From Cellvibrio japonicus Ueda107 (GTDB lineage Bacteria > Pseudomonadota > Gammaproteobacteria > Pseudomonadales > Cellvibrionaceae), in assembly GCF_000019225.1 (NCBI RefSeq), contig NC_010995.1, forward strand, positions 1,868,501 through 1,932,500: DNA of 64,000 nt, given 5' to 3'. This document shows, one piece after another, positions 34,461 to 43,213 of the stretch. Each line of letters starts with the position of its first letter. The stretch's first letter is position 1. The notes under the pieces were generated by a model. The model did no database searches, was not told the origin of the DNA, and saw only the letters and a program-made list of their open reading frames with translations. The position numbers and the translations under genes were made by a program.

Positions 34461-35831
34461 TCAGTGCCAATCCTGATCCAGTTCCGAGGCAATGAGCGAA
34501 CCGCGCAACGAATTGGGCAGGGCTTCCTCGATTAATACATCAGCAAACTTGCCGATCAACGCCGGATTATCACAGCGGAAGTTTACCACGCGATTATTCT
34601 CGGTACGGCCAGATAGCTGGCCAGGGTCTTTCTTGGAGTAGCCACTTACCAAAATGCGCTCGGTGTTACCCACCATGCGACGGCTGATCGCCATGGCTTG
34701 CTGGGTAATACGGTCTTGCAGAATCGCCAGGCGCTGTTTTTTCACTTCTTCCGGTGTGTCATCGGGCAGGTCAGCTGCCGGAGTCCCGGGGCGCGGACTG
34801 TAGATGAAGCTAAAGGAGGTATCGAATTCCATATCGTGGATCAGTTTCATGGTTGCCTCAAAGTCTGCATCGGTTTCACCGGGGAAGCCGATAATAAAAT
34901 CTGAGGAAAAACTGATATTGGGACGATTCTTTTTGATCCGGCGCAACTTGGATTTGTATTCCAGCACGGTATGTCCGCGTTTCATGGCCATCAAAATACG
35001 GTCGGAACCACTTTGTACGGGCAAGTGCAGATGGCTTACCAATTCGGGGACCTGGTTATAGACCTCGATCAGGGCATCGGTAAACTCTACCGGGTGTGAG
35101 GTAGTGAAGCGAATACGGTCGATACCATCCACGGCGGCGATATAGGTAATCAATTCCGCCAGGTCGACAATCGTGCCATCGGCGGCAGCGCCGCGATAAG
35201 CGTTAACGTTCTGGCCCAGCAGGTTGACTTCGCGCACACCCTGTTTGGCAAGGTGTATCACCTCCGCCATCACATCGGCCACCGGCCGACTGACTTCTTC
35301 ACCGCGGGTATAGGGCACCACACAAAAGGTACAGTACTTGGAGCAGCCTTCCATGATGGAGACAAAGGCGCTGACGCCATCGGCATCGGGTTGGGGTAAT
35401 TTGTCGAACTTTTCAATTTCCGGGAAGCTAATGTCGACAACCACCACGCCGTTGCTTTTTTTGGTTTCCATCATCTCCGGCAGGCGGTGCAGGGTTTGGG
35501 GGCCAAAAATCAGGTCTACATAGGGCGCCCGCTCGGCAATGGCTGCGCCCTCCTGGCTGGCGACACAGCCGCCCACACCAATGATCAATTCGGGGTTTTG
35601 CTTTTTCAGATTTTTCCAGCGGCCCAATTCGTGAAAGAGTTTTTCCTGGGCTTTTTCGCGGATAGAGCAGGTATTGATCAGGATAACATCGGCTTCTTCA
35701 GGGTTCTCAGTTGCCACCATGTTATGCGATTCGCCCAGAAGGTCGCGCATACGATTGGAATCGTATTCGTTCATCTGGCAACCGTGGGTTTTGATGTACA
35801 GCTTTTTGGTTGGTGTTTGGGTGGCGGACAT
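34461..35831 (-). CDS. miaB: tRNA-2-methylthio-N6-dimethylallyladenosine synthase MiaB
   Basis: A 456-residue radical-SAM methylthiotransferase acting on i6A37 in tRNA. The N-terminal UPF0004 domain has its three Fe-S cysteines (KTHGC, INTCSIREKA, GVGGC). The radical SAM motif is CSKYCTFC in EGCSKYCTFCVVPYTRGEE. A TRAM domain is at the C-terminus (about 385-450). Length matches MiaB. A well-formed -10 (TATAAT) with a GCGCGCC discriminator is 54 bp upstream. Confidence 0.97.
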   Translation of the reverse strand: MSATQTPTKKLYIKTHGCQMNEYDSNRMRDLLGESHNMVATENPEEADVILINTCSIREKAQEKLFHELGRWKNLKKQNPELIIGVGGCVASQEGAAIAERAPYVDLIFGPQTLHRLPEMMETKKSNGVVVVDISFPEIEKFDKLPQPDADGVSAFVSIMEGCSKYCTFCVVPYTRGEEVSRPVADVMAEVIHLAKQGVREVNLLGQNVNAYRGAAADGTIVDLAELITYIAAVDGIDRIRFTTSHPVEFTDALIEVYNQVPELVSHLHLPVQSGSDRILMAMKRGHTVLEYKSKLRRIKKNRPNISFSSDFIIGFPGETDADFEATMKLIHDMEFDTSFSFIYSPRPGTPAADLPDDTPEEVKKQRLAILQDRITQQAMAISRRMVGNTERILVSGYSKKDPGQLSGRTENNRVVNFRCDNPALIGKFADVLIEEALPNSLRGSLIASELDQDWH

Positions 35832-35877
35832 GAAAACAACCTAAAGGGCGGAGGCGCGTAAAAATTATGCAAAAATC

Positions 35878-35890
35878 GGCGCGCATTATA
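35878..35890 (-). promoter_or_regulatory. Putative -10 with GC discriminator before miaB
   Basis: On the - strand a perfect TATAAT (35890-35885) is followed by GCGCGCC. It is the best example of the recurring promoter pattern here; the -35 is weak. Confidence 0.5.
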
Positions 35891-36048
35891 GGTCAAGCAA
35901 GGGGCTAAGCCTATAGATTGGATTGAAAAAGCCGGTTCCGGGCAAGGATTTACCGCTCCTGGCAAGCTTTTGACGCCCGTGAGACGGAGCAGGTATCCGG
36001 CCTGTCGACCACGGCCTGATTTTGGGTAGCAAACAGGGTAACACCGTT

Positions 36049-36078
36049 AAAAGGCATGGGGATAACTCCATGCCTTTT
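36049..36078 (-). terminator. Terminator after the RhlE-like helicase gene
   Basis: AAAAGGCATGG pairs with CCATGCCTTTT around an 8-nt loop, 15 bp after the helicase stop. In the - direction it ends in CCTTTT. Confidence 0.8.
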
Positions 36079-36092
36079 ATGTCGGTATGGGC

Positions 36093-37442
36093 TTAACGGC
36101 TGCGTGGCTTTTTAGCGGAGTGTTGCGTGGACCGGCTGGCTTTCGCGCCGCTTTTGGCAGCCGCTTTGGTGCTGGTCTTGGCTTTTGGCCTGGCCGGGCG
36201 GCCATTGGCCTTGGGGGCTTTTTTGGCCGGTGCTGCCTTGGCCTGGGCTTTGGTGTCTGTGGCCTTGGCGAATCGACTTTTGGGTTTAGTGCTGTCCACC
36301 GCGGATTCAGTCACCTCAAAGCCTTTGATTTTGACGCGCTTGATTTTGGTGCCTATGGCCTTTTCAATCAGGGCAACCTTGGGCTCATCACTGGCAGATA
36401 CCAATGATATGGCTATGCCTTTGCTGCCGGCGCGGCCGGTGCGGCCTACACGGTGTACGTAGTCCTCGATAAAGAACGGCAAATCCAGGTTAACGACATA
36501 ATCCAGCCCCTGGATATCAAGCCCGCGTGCGGCCACTTCGGTTGCGACCAGCACTTGTAATTTCCCCTCCTTGAATTCCTTGAGCGCGCGGCGGCGTGCG
36601 CCCTGGGTTTTCTCTGAGTGGATCACTGCACCTTCGACATTATCTTCCTTAAGGGCATTAATCAGTTTGTCAGCTTCTTCCCGTGTGCTGGAAAACACCA
36701 TGACCTGAAACCAGTTATGGGTACGCAGCAGCTCCATGAAAAGCTCGTATTTGCGTGCCTGGTCTACCGGGTAAAGCAGGTGCTCCACGGTATCGGCAAC
36801 CGCATTGCGCTTGGAAACGGCAACGCTGAGTGGGCGCGCCAGTATTTCTTTCGCCAAGGTGGTGACGGATTGGGTCAGGGTGGCGGAGAAAAACAGGATT
36901 TGCGGTTTTTTGCCCATGCCGTTGAGTAACTTGCTGATCTCGCCAACAAATCCCATATCCAGCATGCGGTCGGCTTCATCCAGTACCAGGAACTCAACCT
37001 GTTGCAGGTTGATATTACCCAGTTCCACATGTTCCAGCAGGCGGCCGGGTGTCGCCACGAGCACATCCAGGCCCGCTTGTAATTTGTTGGCCTGGCTGCT
37101 GTGTTTTACCCCGCCATAGACAGCAGCAATCGTGAGCGAGGTGAAATGGGCATATTGCTGGAGGTTGTCGGCAACCTGTTCTACCAGTTCGCGGGTAGGA
37201 GCCAGGACCAGCGCTCGCGTGTGGCCCGGTTGGGTGGCGCGGGGTTTTTCCAGCAGTTGCTGTAAGAGGGGAAAGCCAAACGCAGCGGTTTTGCCGGTGC
37301 CGGTTTGCGCCGTTACCAGCAGGTCCCGGCCGCGGCGGGCGGGCGGAATGGCCTGCTCCTGTACCGGCGTCAGCTGTTGAAAGCCGCAGCGTTTTACGGC
37401 GCGTAACAGTTCGGGCGCAAGGCCCAGGGCTGCAAAGTTCAT
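36093..37442 (-). CDS. RhlE-like DEAD-box RNA helicase
   Basis: A 449-residue helicase. The Q motif is GFQQLTPVQEQAIP, with AQTGTGKT (45-52), PTREL, TPGR, DEAD (155-158), SAT and the C-terminal HRVGRTGRAG. After about residue 375 comes a Lys/Ala/Pro/Arg-rich tail typical of RhlE paralogues and likely to bind RNA non-specifically. Its role is probably ribosome assembly or mRNA turnover. I chose the ATG at 37442 (MNFAALGLAP) because upstream codons do not match the family and the putative -10 is there. Confidence 0.93.
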   Translation of the reverse strand: MNFAALGLAPELLRAVKRCGFQQLTPVQEQAIPPARRGRDLLVTAQTGTGKTAAFGFPLLQQLLEKPRATQPGHTRALVLAPTRELVEQVADNLQQYAHFTSLTIAAVYGGVKHSSQANKLQAGLDVLVATPGRLLEHVELGNINLQQVEFLVLDEADRMLDMGFVGEISKLLNGMGKKPQILFFSATLTQSVTTLAKEILARPLSVAVSKRNAVADTVEHLLYPVDQARKYELFMELLRTHNWFQVMVFSSTREEADKLINALKEDNVEGAVIHSEKTQGARRRALKEFKEGKLQVLVATEVAARGLDIQGLDYVVNLDLPFFIEDYVHRVGRTGRAGSKGIAISLVSASDEPKVALIEKAIGTKIKRVKIKGFEVTESAVDSTKPKSRFAKATDTKAQAKAAPAKKAPKANGRPARPKAKTSTKAAAKSGAKASRSTQHSAKKPRSR

Positions 37443-37471
37443 GGACGTGAATACCGATCCGGTGAAAAAGG

Positions 37472-37484
37472 GCGCGCAGTATAG
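37472..37484 (-). promoter_or_regulatory. Putative -10 with GC discriminator before the RhlE-like gene
   Basis: On the - strand TATACT (37484-37479) is followed by GCGCGCC, about 36 bp before the helicase ATG. Confidence 0.45.
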
Positions 37485-37638
37485 CGGTTTAACCCGGTGC
37501 CGTGTTACTGCGTTGCTCGCTGCCAAGGAGGGAGTATCTCTGTAAACAGGGCATTGGCTTGATTAGGTAATAGCACAATGGATTGGCTTGTCTGTATAAA
37601 AATTGCCCAGGCGGGGCGAGAATAGGAAAAACTTGTGG

Positions 37639-37651
37639 TATCCTGCGCGCC
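37639..37651 (+). promoter_or_regulatory. Putative -10 with GC discriminator before the DUF1820 gene
   Basis: TATCCT followed by GCGCGCC, 76 bp before the ATG at 37721. The -35 is not convincing. Confidence 0.35.
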
Positions 37652-37720
37652 CTTTGCCGGGCTGGTCCGGCGGCATGTATTTCACTGTTTCAAGCGTAAT
37701 TTTACTGTTTAGAGAGTCTT

Positions 37721-38062
37721 ATGGCGGCCAAACCTGTATACAAAGTGATCTTTCTCAACCAGGGTCAGGTGTACGAAGTTTTTTGTTCTGCGATTTACCA
37801 GAGCGAGATGTACGGTTTTATCGAAATTGAGGAGTTTGTCTTTGGTGAGCGCAGCCAATTGCTGGTAGATCCGGCCGAAGAAAAACTCAAAAACGAGTTT
37901 GCCGGTGTCAAGCGTTCCTATATCCCCATGCATTCGATTGTGCGCATTGATGAAGTGGAGAAAGAAGGGCCTGCCAAAATCAGCGAGATCAAAGGCGGCA
38001 GCGACAAAATAGCCCAGTTTCCCTACGGCACGTTTATTCCCAACCCCCAATCCGGGGATTAA
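37721..38062 (+). CDS. DUF1820 family protein
   Basis: A 113-residue soluble protein. KPVYKVIFLNQGQVYEVFCSAIYQSEMYGFIEIEEFVFGE and RSYIPMHSIVRIDEVEKEGPAKISE are the conserved family blocks. No function is known. It is compact, mixed alpha/beta by appearance, and lacks a signal or membrane helix. It is well conserved in gammaproteobacteria and often near miaB, as here. Confidence 0.88.
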   Translation: MAAKPVYKVIFLNQGQVYEVFCSAIYQSEMYGFIEIEEFVFGERSQLLVDPAEEKLKNEFAGVKRSYIPMHSIVRIDEVEKEGPAKISEIKGGSDKIAQFPYGTFIPNPQSGD

Positions 38063-38076
38063 TCCCTGCGATTCCT

Positions 38077-38137
38077 GCCTCTCTTGCCGCTGTAGTGATC
38101 CGAATGGAAAATGCCGATTGAGTCGGAAAAGAGAGGC
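38077..38137. other. Long imperfect hairpin between the DUF1820 and FGGY kinase genes
   Basis: GCCTCTCTT pairs with AAGAGAGGC across 43 nt, and inside it CCGA pairs with TCGG around TTGAG (38114-38126). No T-tract follows. It could be a terminator remnant or leader structure of the kinase gene. Confidence 0.4.
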
Positions 38138-38183
38138 CATAGCTTCGCTACACTTGGCTTATTGATTCCTATGAGCCTGTTCC

Positions 38184-39707
38184 ATGATGCCTGATTCATC
38201 TTCCCCTTTGTACCTCGCCATAGACCAGGGCGGCCAAAGTAGCCGGGTGGCAGTGTTTACTGCCAGCGGTGAATTGTTACTGAGCGAATCTGCGCCCTGT
38301 ACAACTCGCCATTACCAGCCGGAGGCGTCCCGCTATACCCATATTGAGCAGGATCCTGTGGAAATCCTGGCGGGTGTTCGTCAGTGCCTGGCGCGGGTTG
38401 GCGAACGCCTGGGTACAGGGGTAGGGCAGATTCGTGCCGCCGGTTTTGCCGGGCAGGGCTCTTCGCTGCTGTGCTGGGACCGCCAAACCGGTGAAGCCCT
38501 GTCACCGGTATTAAGCTGGCAGGATATTCGCGGTGAGCCCTATCTGGCGGCAACCGGCTTAACCCATACCCAGGTGCAGCAACGGACGGGATTGCGCCTC
38601 TCACCCCACTATGGCGCCAGTAAAATGCGCTGGTGCCTGGAGCATTTACCCGCCGTCACTGCGGCCAAGGCCGCGGGGCGTTTGCGCATTGGCCCGATTT
38701 TTAGCTACCTGTTGTGGCATCTGTCAGAGGGGGCCGATGCTGTTGATCCCGGCCATGCCCAGCGCACCCTGCTGTGGAATTTGCAGCAGCGGGACTGGGA
38801 TGAATTCCTGTCAGATCGTTTCGGATTGGATAAATCCTGCCTGCCTCCATGCTATTCCCATAACAGTCGCTTTGGTGGGTTGACGCTTGCAGGACAGGTT
38901 ATTCCCATCACAGCAGCAACTCGCGACCAGGGCGCTTCCCTGTTTGCAGGGGGATTACCTGACCGGCATACCTGCTATATCAATATGGGAACCGGTGCTT
39001 TTATCCAACGCCTGAGTGCGAGCCTGCTGGTGCCGGATGGTTTGCTGGTGAGTCCGCTATGGTTGCCGGAAGCGCGTGCCCGCCAGGAGGCCATAGAGCT
39101 ATCTTCGCCAACCTGCTATGCGACAGAGGTGCCTGGCAGCCTTGGGTCTGCGCCCTTGTATGCCTGGGAGGCAACGGTCAATGGTGCCGCCTCGGCCATT
39201 GCTTTTGTGCAGGAGCAAGCTGGAATGGAGATTACCCCCGTGCTTATCCAGCAACTGCTCGAACGCGATCCGGCGGCAAATTGCTACCTGCTCAATGCTG
39301 TGGGTGGCTTGAGCGCTCCCTATTGGCGGACTGACCTGCACTCACAATGGGGCAATACTGCCAATGGCGAGGAAAAAGTGCTCGCCTGGCTGGAGTCTGT
39401 CATTTTCCAGATTGTGGTTAATGTGCGTTTGATGAATACCTCGGGGGAACTGCACGAGATTGTTATCAGCGGCGGATTAAGCCGCGCCGATGGTATGTGC
39501 CAGCGTATTGCCAACCTGGTGGGTGTCAGGGTCAGGCGTGCGGAAAATGCGGATGCAACCGCGCAGGGGATGGCATTCCTGGCGGCGGCCATGCCGCCTG
39601 CCTGGCGACCGGCGCTGCGCGAAGAGGTGTTTACACCAATGGATGATCCCGGATTAGGCGCACGTTTCCGGACATGGCAGGATGCGATGGCGTTATGGTT
39701 GGCCTGA
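38184..39707 (+). CDS. FGGY-family carbohydrate kinase
   Basis: A 507-residue two-domain sugar/polyol kinase. LYLAIDQGGQSSRVAVF is the N-terminal phosphate loop (usually DQGTTSTR in glycerol kinase). RAAGFAGQGSSLLCWDRQTG and VLSWQDIRG line the active site, and the adenosine motif INMGTGAF and EIVISGGLSRADG follow. It phosphorylates a sugar or polyol with ATP. The DQGG motif and divergence from GlpK argue against calling it glycerol kinase. No transporter or catabolic gene is adjacent, so the substrate is open. ATGs at 38184 and 38187 are equivalent. Confidence 0.85.
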   Translation: MMPDSSSPLYLAIDQGGQSSRVAVFTASGELLLSESAPCTTRHYQPEASRYTHIEQDPVEILAGVRQCLARVGERLGTGVGQIRAAGFAGQGSSLLCWDRQTGEALSPVLSWQDIRGEPYLAATGLTHTQVQQRTGLRLSPHYGASKMRWCLEHLPAVTAAKAAGRLRIGPIFSYLLWHLSEGADAVDPGHAQRTLLWNLQQRDWDEFLSDRFGLDKSCLPPCYSHNSRFGGLTLAGQVIPITAATRDQGASLFAGGLPDRHTCYINMGTGAFIQRLSASLLVPDGLLVSPLWLPEARARQEAIELSSPTCYATEVPGSLGSAPLYAWEATVNGAASAIAFVQEQAGMEITPVLIQQLLERDPAANCYLLNAVGGLSAPYWRTDLHSQWGNTANGEEKVLAWLESVIFQIVVNVRLMNTSGELHEIVISGGLSRADGMCQRIANLVGVRVRRAENADATAQGMAFLAAAMPPAWRPALREEVFTPMDDPGLGARFRTWQDAMALWLA

Positions 39708-39770
39708 CTCCCGGCAGAATAGTGGTTTTCTGCCAATACCCATGATGCCCGGGAAGGAGAGGGTGATAGC

Positions 39771-42131
39771 CTAGAGCTCCATCACCACGCGGAAACCGAG
39801 ATGCTCACTAAACACACTGGGCGGGTAGTAGTCGCGGATGGCACTGCCCAGTTGCTGGATATTGTGCTTGGCTGAGCCGCCACGCACCACACGGGCCTGG
39901 CAGTTTTTTACCTCGTAAGCCTGGCCGTTTTTAGGCGCAAGGCTGTAGTTATCTGTATAGCAATCCTGAACCCACTCACTCACATTGCCGGCGGTATCGA
40001 ATACACCGAAACCATTGGCCGGGTAGCTGCCAACCGGCGCTGTCTTGCTGCCAAACAACCCTGAAAACTTGCTGTTGCAGCCACGGCGGCAATTGGCGCG
40101 GCCGGCACCGTCGCGCTCGTCATCGCCCCACCAGTAGCGGGTCTGGCTGTTGGCGCGGGCAACATATTCCCATTCGGCCTCGGTCGGCAGGCGGTAGCGC
40201 TTGCCAGTGGTTTGGCTAAGCCAGGTGGTATAGGCGAGGGCGTCTTCGTAGGAGATATTGATGGCAGGGCGATTGCCGCGTCCCCACTTGTTATCGCCGG
40301 GCAGGGCGCGATTGGTTGCCTGGGCAAAGATATCGTAATCGTCAAAGGTAATTTCGTATTTGCTGATGGCAAAGGCGCGCAGGCTGATACGGCGTACCGG
40401 CATGGCAATAGTGTCGTTTTTATCGCCCATGTAAAAGCTGCCGGCGGGGATGCTGATCATTTCCGGTCCCTGGCTGCGAATGGCAGCGGTCAGGGTACTG
40501 GTTAATTCGGTGCCGGGTTTGATACTGGGTTTGAGGGTGATATTGGCTGTCAGGCTTTGGTCGTTAAGGTCGATCCAGTTGCGGTAGGTGTCATAACCGG
40601 GGTGGCTGACCTCGAGGTCGTAGCGACCCGCGGGCAGGAGCATGCCGGGTTGGTAGCGCTCCGGGATATTCATGATCCTGACCCGGGCATTGGCGGGAAC
40701 CGGCAAGACCTCCAGCGCATAGGTAATGATTTTTTCTTCCTGGGCCTGATCTTCCAACGCCGGGGCTGTCTCGCTCGATACGGCTGCTGCATCAACTTGA
40801 GTTTCCGGCAGGGCATTTTCGACCGCGATGGATGAGGTTTCGCTAGCATCAGCAAGGCTTTCGCCAGTGGGTGGGATCACTGCTTCAACGGTGGTCGTCT
40901 CGGAAGCCACAGTGGTTGCCCCATTGGCAGACGAGACTGCTGTACGGGCCATGGATTCTATTGGGGCCGTTTCATCGTTTGAGGCGTTAAAGCCCCAGTA
41001 GACGCTGGCACCGGCAAGCGCGACTATACCTGCCGCCAACAGTAGTCCTGGCCCCAGGCGTGCAGTGCGCTCCAGACTGGCGTGTACACGGGTTTCCTGC
41101 TCATCGCGGGCCTGGCGGCTGTTCTCAAGTGCTTCCTGCTGTTCATTAAAAAAGATCTCAGTGACCTTGGTGGGTTGGCGTAAATAAAAGCCACGCCCCG
41201 GTTGCCAGCGCAGGCTGCATAAACGGTTCCAGCGCCAGCGCAAGGCATTGAGGGTGGCATTGAGCAGGGCGCTGGCCAGGGTAATCACACTCATGTCCAC
41301 CGGATGGGTTGGCGCACTGAGGCTGACCTGGCCTGCGGACTTTTCCAATTCTTCAATGGCCGCAACCAGGTCGCGACCGCGCTGGAAACGCTGCTCCGGG
41401 TCTTTGGCGAGCAGTTTGTCGATCAGCTTCTGGTAGGCCAGGTATTGCAGAGGCAATTTGGGAATGGGGGCGCTTATATGCTTCAACGCGATGGTCACCG
41501 CTTCGTCTCCCTGGTAGGGAACACTGCCGGTTAGCATTTCGAAGAGGACGACACCAAGGCTGTACAAGTCCGAGCGGCCATCCACCGGCTTACCTTTGGT
41601 CTGCTCGGGGCTCATATAGTGGGGCGTGCCGACAACCGTCCCCACCTGGGTCATGCGCGAGCTGAGCGCCATGCTGCGCGCTACGCCAAAGTCGGATAAC
41701 ACGGCAGAGTTGTCGGCGCGGAAGAGGATGTTTTCCGGTTTGATGTCGCGATGGATGTAACCTTTCTCGTGGGCATGATCCAGGGCGCTGGCAATTTCAC
41801 GGGTAATGCGCAGGGCATCCTCGCCGCTGATGCCCGTGGTCATCTTGTCGTGGACAGTGCCATTGGGCAGGTAGTCCATGGCGATGTAGTTGAGGTCTTC
41901 GTGGCGGCCAATATCGTAAATCGACACGATATTAGGATGGGATAACTGCCCGACGATATTGGCTTCACGCTGGAAGCGTTCGCTAAAGGCCGGATCGCTA
42001 TTGAACTGGGGGTTCATCACCTTGAGTGCGACCACACGCCCCACACTGATCTGGATCGTGAGGTACACCGTGGACATCCCGCCCTGGTTGATCTTCCGAA
42101 TGACTCTATATCCGGGTATTTGTAATGCCAT
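39771..42131 (-). CDS. Membrane Ser/Thr protein kinase with PEGA and SUMF1/FGE-type domains
   Basis: A 786-residue protein. The eukaryotic-type kinase domain (about 1-270) has the glycine loop INQGGMSTVY, Lys37 in VVALKV, HRDIKPEN (127-134) and DFG (147-149), then SPEQ for APE. One membrane helix lies near 360-380. A Thr/Ala/Glu-rich linker and a PEGA-type domain (about 470-535) precede a C-terminal formylglycine-generating-enzyme-like (SUMF1) domain (about 555-786: SIPAGSFYMGD, RLPTEAEWEYVAR, GNVSEWVQDCY, RVVRGGS, HLGFRVV). The periplasmic module probably senses or binds a ligand. It pairs with the PP2C phosphatase 41 bp upstream. Confidence 0.88.
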   Translation of the reverse strand: MALQIPGYRVIRKINQGGMSTVYLTIQISVGRVVALKVMNPQFNSDPAFSERFQREANIVGQLSHPNIVSIYDIGRHEDLNYIAMDYLPNGTVHDKMTTGISGEDALRITREIASALDHAHEKGYIHRDIKPENILFRADNSAVLSDFGVARSMALSSRMTQVGTVVGTPHYMSPEQTKGKPVDGRSDLYSLGVVLFEMLTGSVPYQGDEAVTIALKHISAPIPKLPLQYLAYQKLIDKLLAKDPEQRFQRGRDLVAAIEELEKSAGQVSLSAPTHPVDMSVITLASALLNATLNALRWRWNRLCSLRWQPGRGFYLRQPTKVTEIFFNEQQEALENSRQARDEQETRVHASLERTARLGPGLLLAAGIVALAGASVYWGFNASNDETAPIESMARTAVSSANGATTVASETTTVEAVIPPTGESLADASETSSIAVENALPETQVDAAAVSSETAPALEDQAQEEKIITYALEVLPVPANARVRIMNIPERYQPGMLLPAGRYDLEVSHPGYDTYRNWIDLNDQSLTANITLKPSIKPGTELTSTLTAAIRSQGPEMISIPAGSFYMGDKNDTIAMPVRRISLRAFAISKYEITFDDYDIFAQATNRALPGDNKWGRGNRPAINISYEDALAYTTWLSQTTGKRYRLPTEAEWEYVARANSQTRYWWGDDERDGAGRANCRRGCNSKFSGLFGSKTAPVGSYPANGFGVFDTAGNVSEWVQDCYTDNYSLAPKNGQAYEVKNCQARVVRGGSAKHNIQQLGSAIRDYYPPSVFSEHLGFRVVMEL

Positions 42132-42172
42132 CGTGTCAGGGGTTCTCGTACTTCATCCTTCTTCGCTCCGGC

Positions 42173-43039
42173 TCAAGGTGCCAATACGTAATAGAGCAAG
42201 CCCAGCAAAGCTGCCAGTGCGCTGCCAAAAATCCAGGCATCCAGGTGTCTCCTGCCGGTCAGGTAGGGCACCCAGGGCCAGAGGTGGTCAAGCCATGGTT
42301 TGCTATGCAGGGGGGATTCGATAATTTGCAAGGTAATGTTGTCGCGCCCGCCACTGGTCAGTGCTGCATGCAGTAACTGGTCGACAGCGGCATTGGGGGT
42401 GCCCGCTGTGCTCAGGATTTGTGCGATGGTCTTATCGCTCACTTCATCGGTCAGGCCATCGCTGCACAGGAGTATCCACTGGTTTTTTTGCCACTGGCCT
42501 TCAATGACATCCACTTTGACCTGGGGCAGTTCCTGCATCCCCAGGCATTGGGTGATGATGTTTTTTTCGGGGTGGTTGTCTGCCTCTTCGGGGCGAATAA
42601 TGCCTTTTTCCACCAGCAACTGGACGTAGGAATGATCGGTGCTGATCTGCTCCAGATGCCCAGTTTCCTGGCCGGGGGTCCACAGGTAGGCGCGGCTGTC
42701 GCCGACCCAGGCAACCTGGTATTTGTTGTTGTTGGCCTTGAGGGCAACCAGGGTTGATCCCATGCCGGAAACACCAATACCCTGGGAGGCCGACTCCAGG
42801 ATAGCGCGATGCGCTGCCTGTACCGCCTGGTCGATAGGGATGTCCGGGTTGTCGTGCAGGCGATGGGACAGGGTATCGCGCACGATAGCACTGGCGACTT
42901 CCCCCGCTTCATGGCCACCCATGCCATCTGCCACCAACCAGAGTCCGGACTCCGGTTGGCTTAGGAAGCAGTCCTCATTATTGTCACGCACCAACCCTGG
43001 GTGAGAGGCGGCGCTGTACTCTAAAGCAGGTGTGGCCAT
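42173..43039 (-). CDS. PP2C-family Ser/Thr phosphatase with C-terminal membrane helix
   Basis: A 288-residue phosphatase. Metal-binding motifs are RDNNEDCF (18-25), VADGMGGHEAGE (36-47), GDSRAYLW, CSDGLTDEV and GGRDNITL. A hydrophobic helix at the C-terminus (about 268-286, GSALAALLGLLYYVLA) tethers it to the inner membrane. It would reverse phosphorylation by the kinase encoded just downstream, the usual Stp/PknB-type pairing. Such pairs control T6SS, cell-wall or stress functions; no T6SS gene is visible here. Confidence 0.93.
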   Translation of the reverse strand: MATPALEYSAASHPGLVRDNNEDCFLSQPESGLWLVADGMGGHEAGEVASAIVRDTLSHRLHDNPDIPIDQAVQAAHRAILESASQGIGVSGMGSTLVALKANNNKYQVAWVGDSRAYLWTPGQETGHLEQISTDHSYVQLLVEKGIIRPEEADNHPEKNIITQCLGMQELPQVKVDVIEGQWQKNQWILLCSDGLTDEVSDKTIAQILSTAGTPNAAVDQLLHAALTSGGRDNITLQIIESPLHSKPWLDHLWPWVPYLTGRRHLDAWIFGSALAALLGLLYYVLAP

Positions 43040-43077
43040 AGGTAAGCATCAATGCCAGATCGTTATAACGGCCAATA

Positions 43078-43213
43078 CTAGTTGAACTTGTCGCTGAACT
43101 CCATGCGGTTATTATCAGTGCGCTCCTGTGCTTGATGTCCTGGCCGGCCTGTCTCCGGTAGCAAGGTCACATCAACCCGGTTGCCGATGGCAGACCGGGT
43201 GATGGAACAGGTA
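43078..43213 (-). other. Unassigned open frame in the spacer after the M16 protease
   Basis: On the - strand, codons read open from the end of the protease gene to a TAG at 43080-43078: AIGNRVDVTLLPETGRP, then DNNRMEFSDKFN. There is no ATG start, only an internal GTG (30 residues). It could be a decayed gene end or chance. Confidence 0.2.

Noticed and set aside
38184..39707. Naming the FGGY kinase glpK
   Set aside because: The first phosphate loop is DQGGQSSR instead of DQGTTSTR, and no glycerol facilitator or glpD is adjacent.
39771..43039. A type VI secretion regulatory module (PpkA/PppA)
   Set aside because: No T6SS structural gene or FHA protein is present and the kinase lacks a von Willebrand domain.
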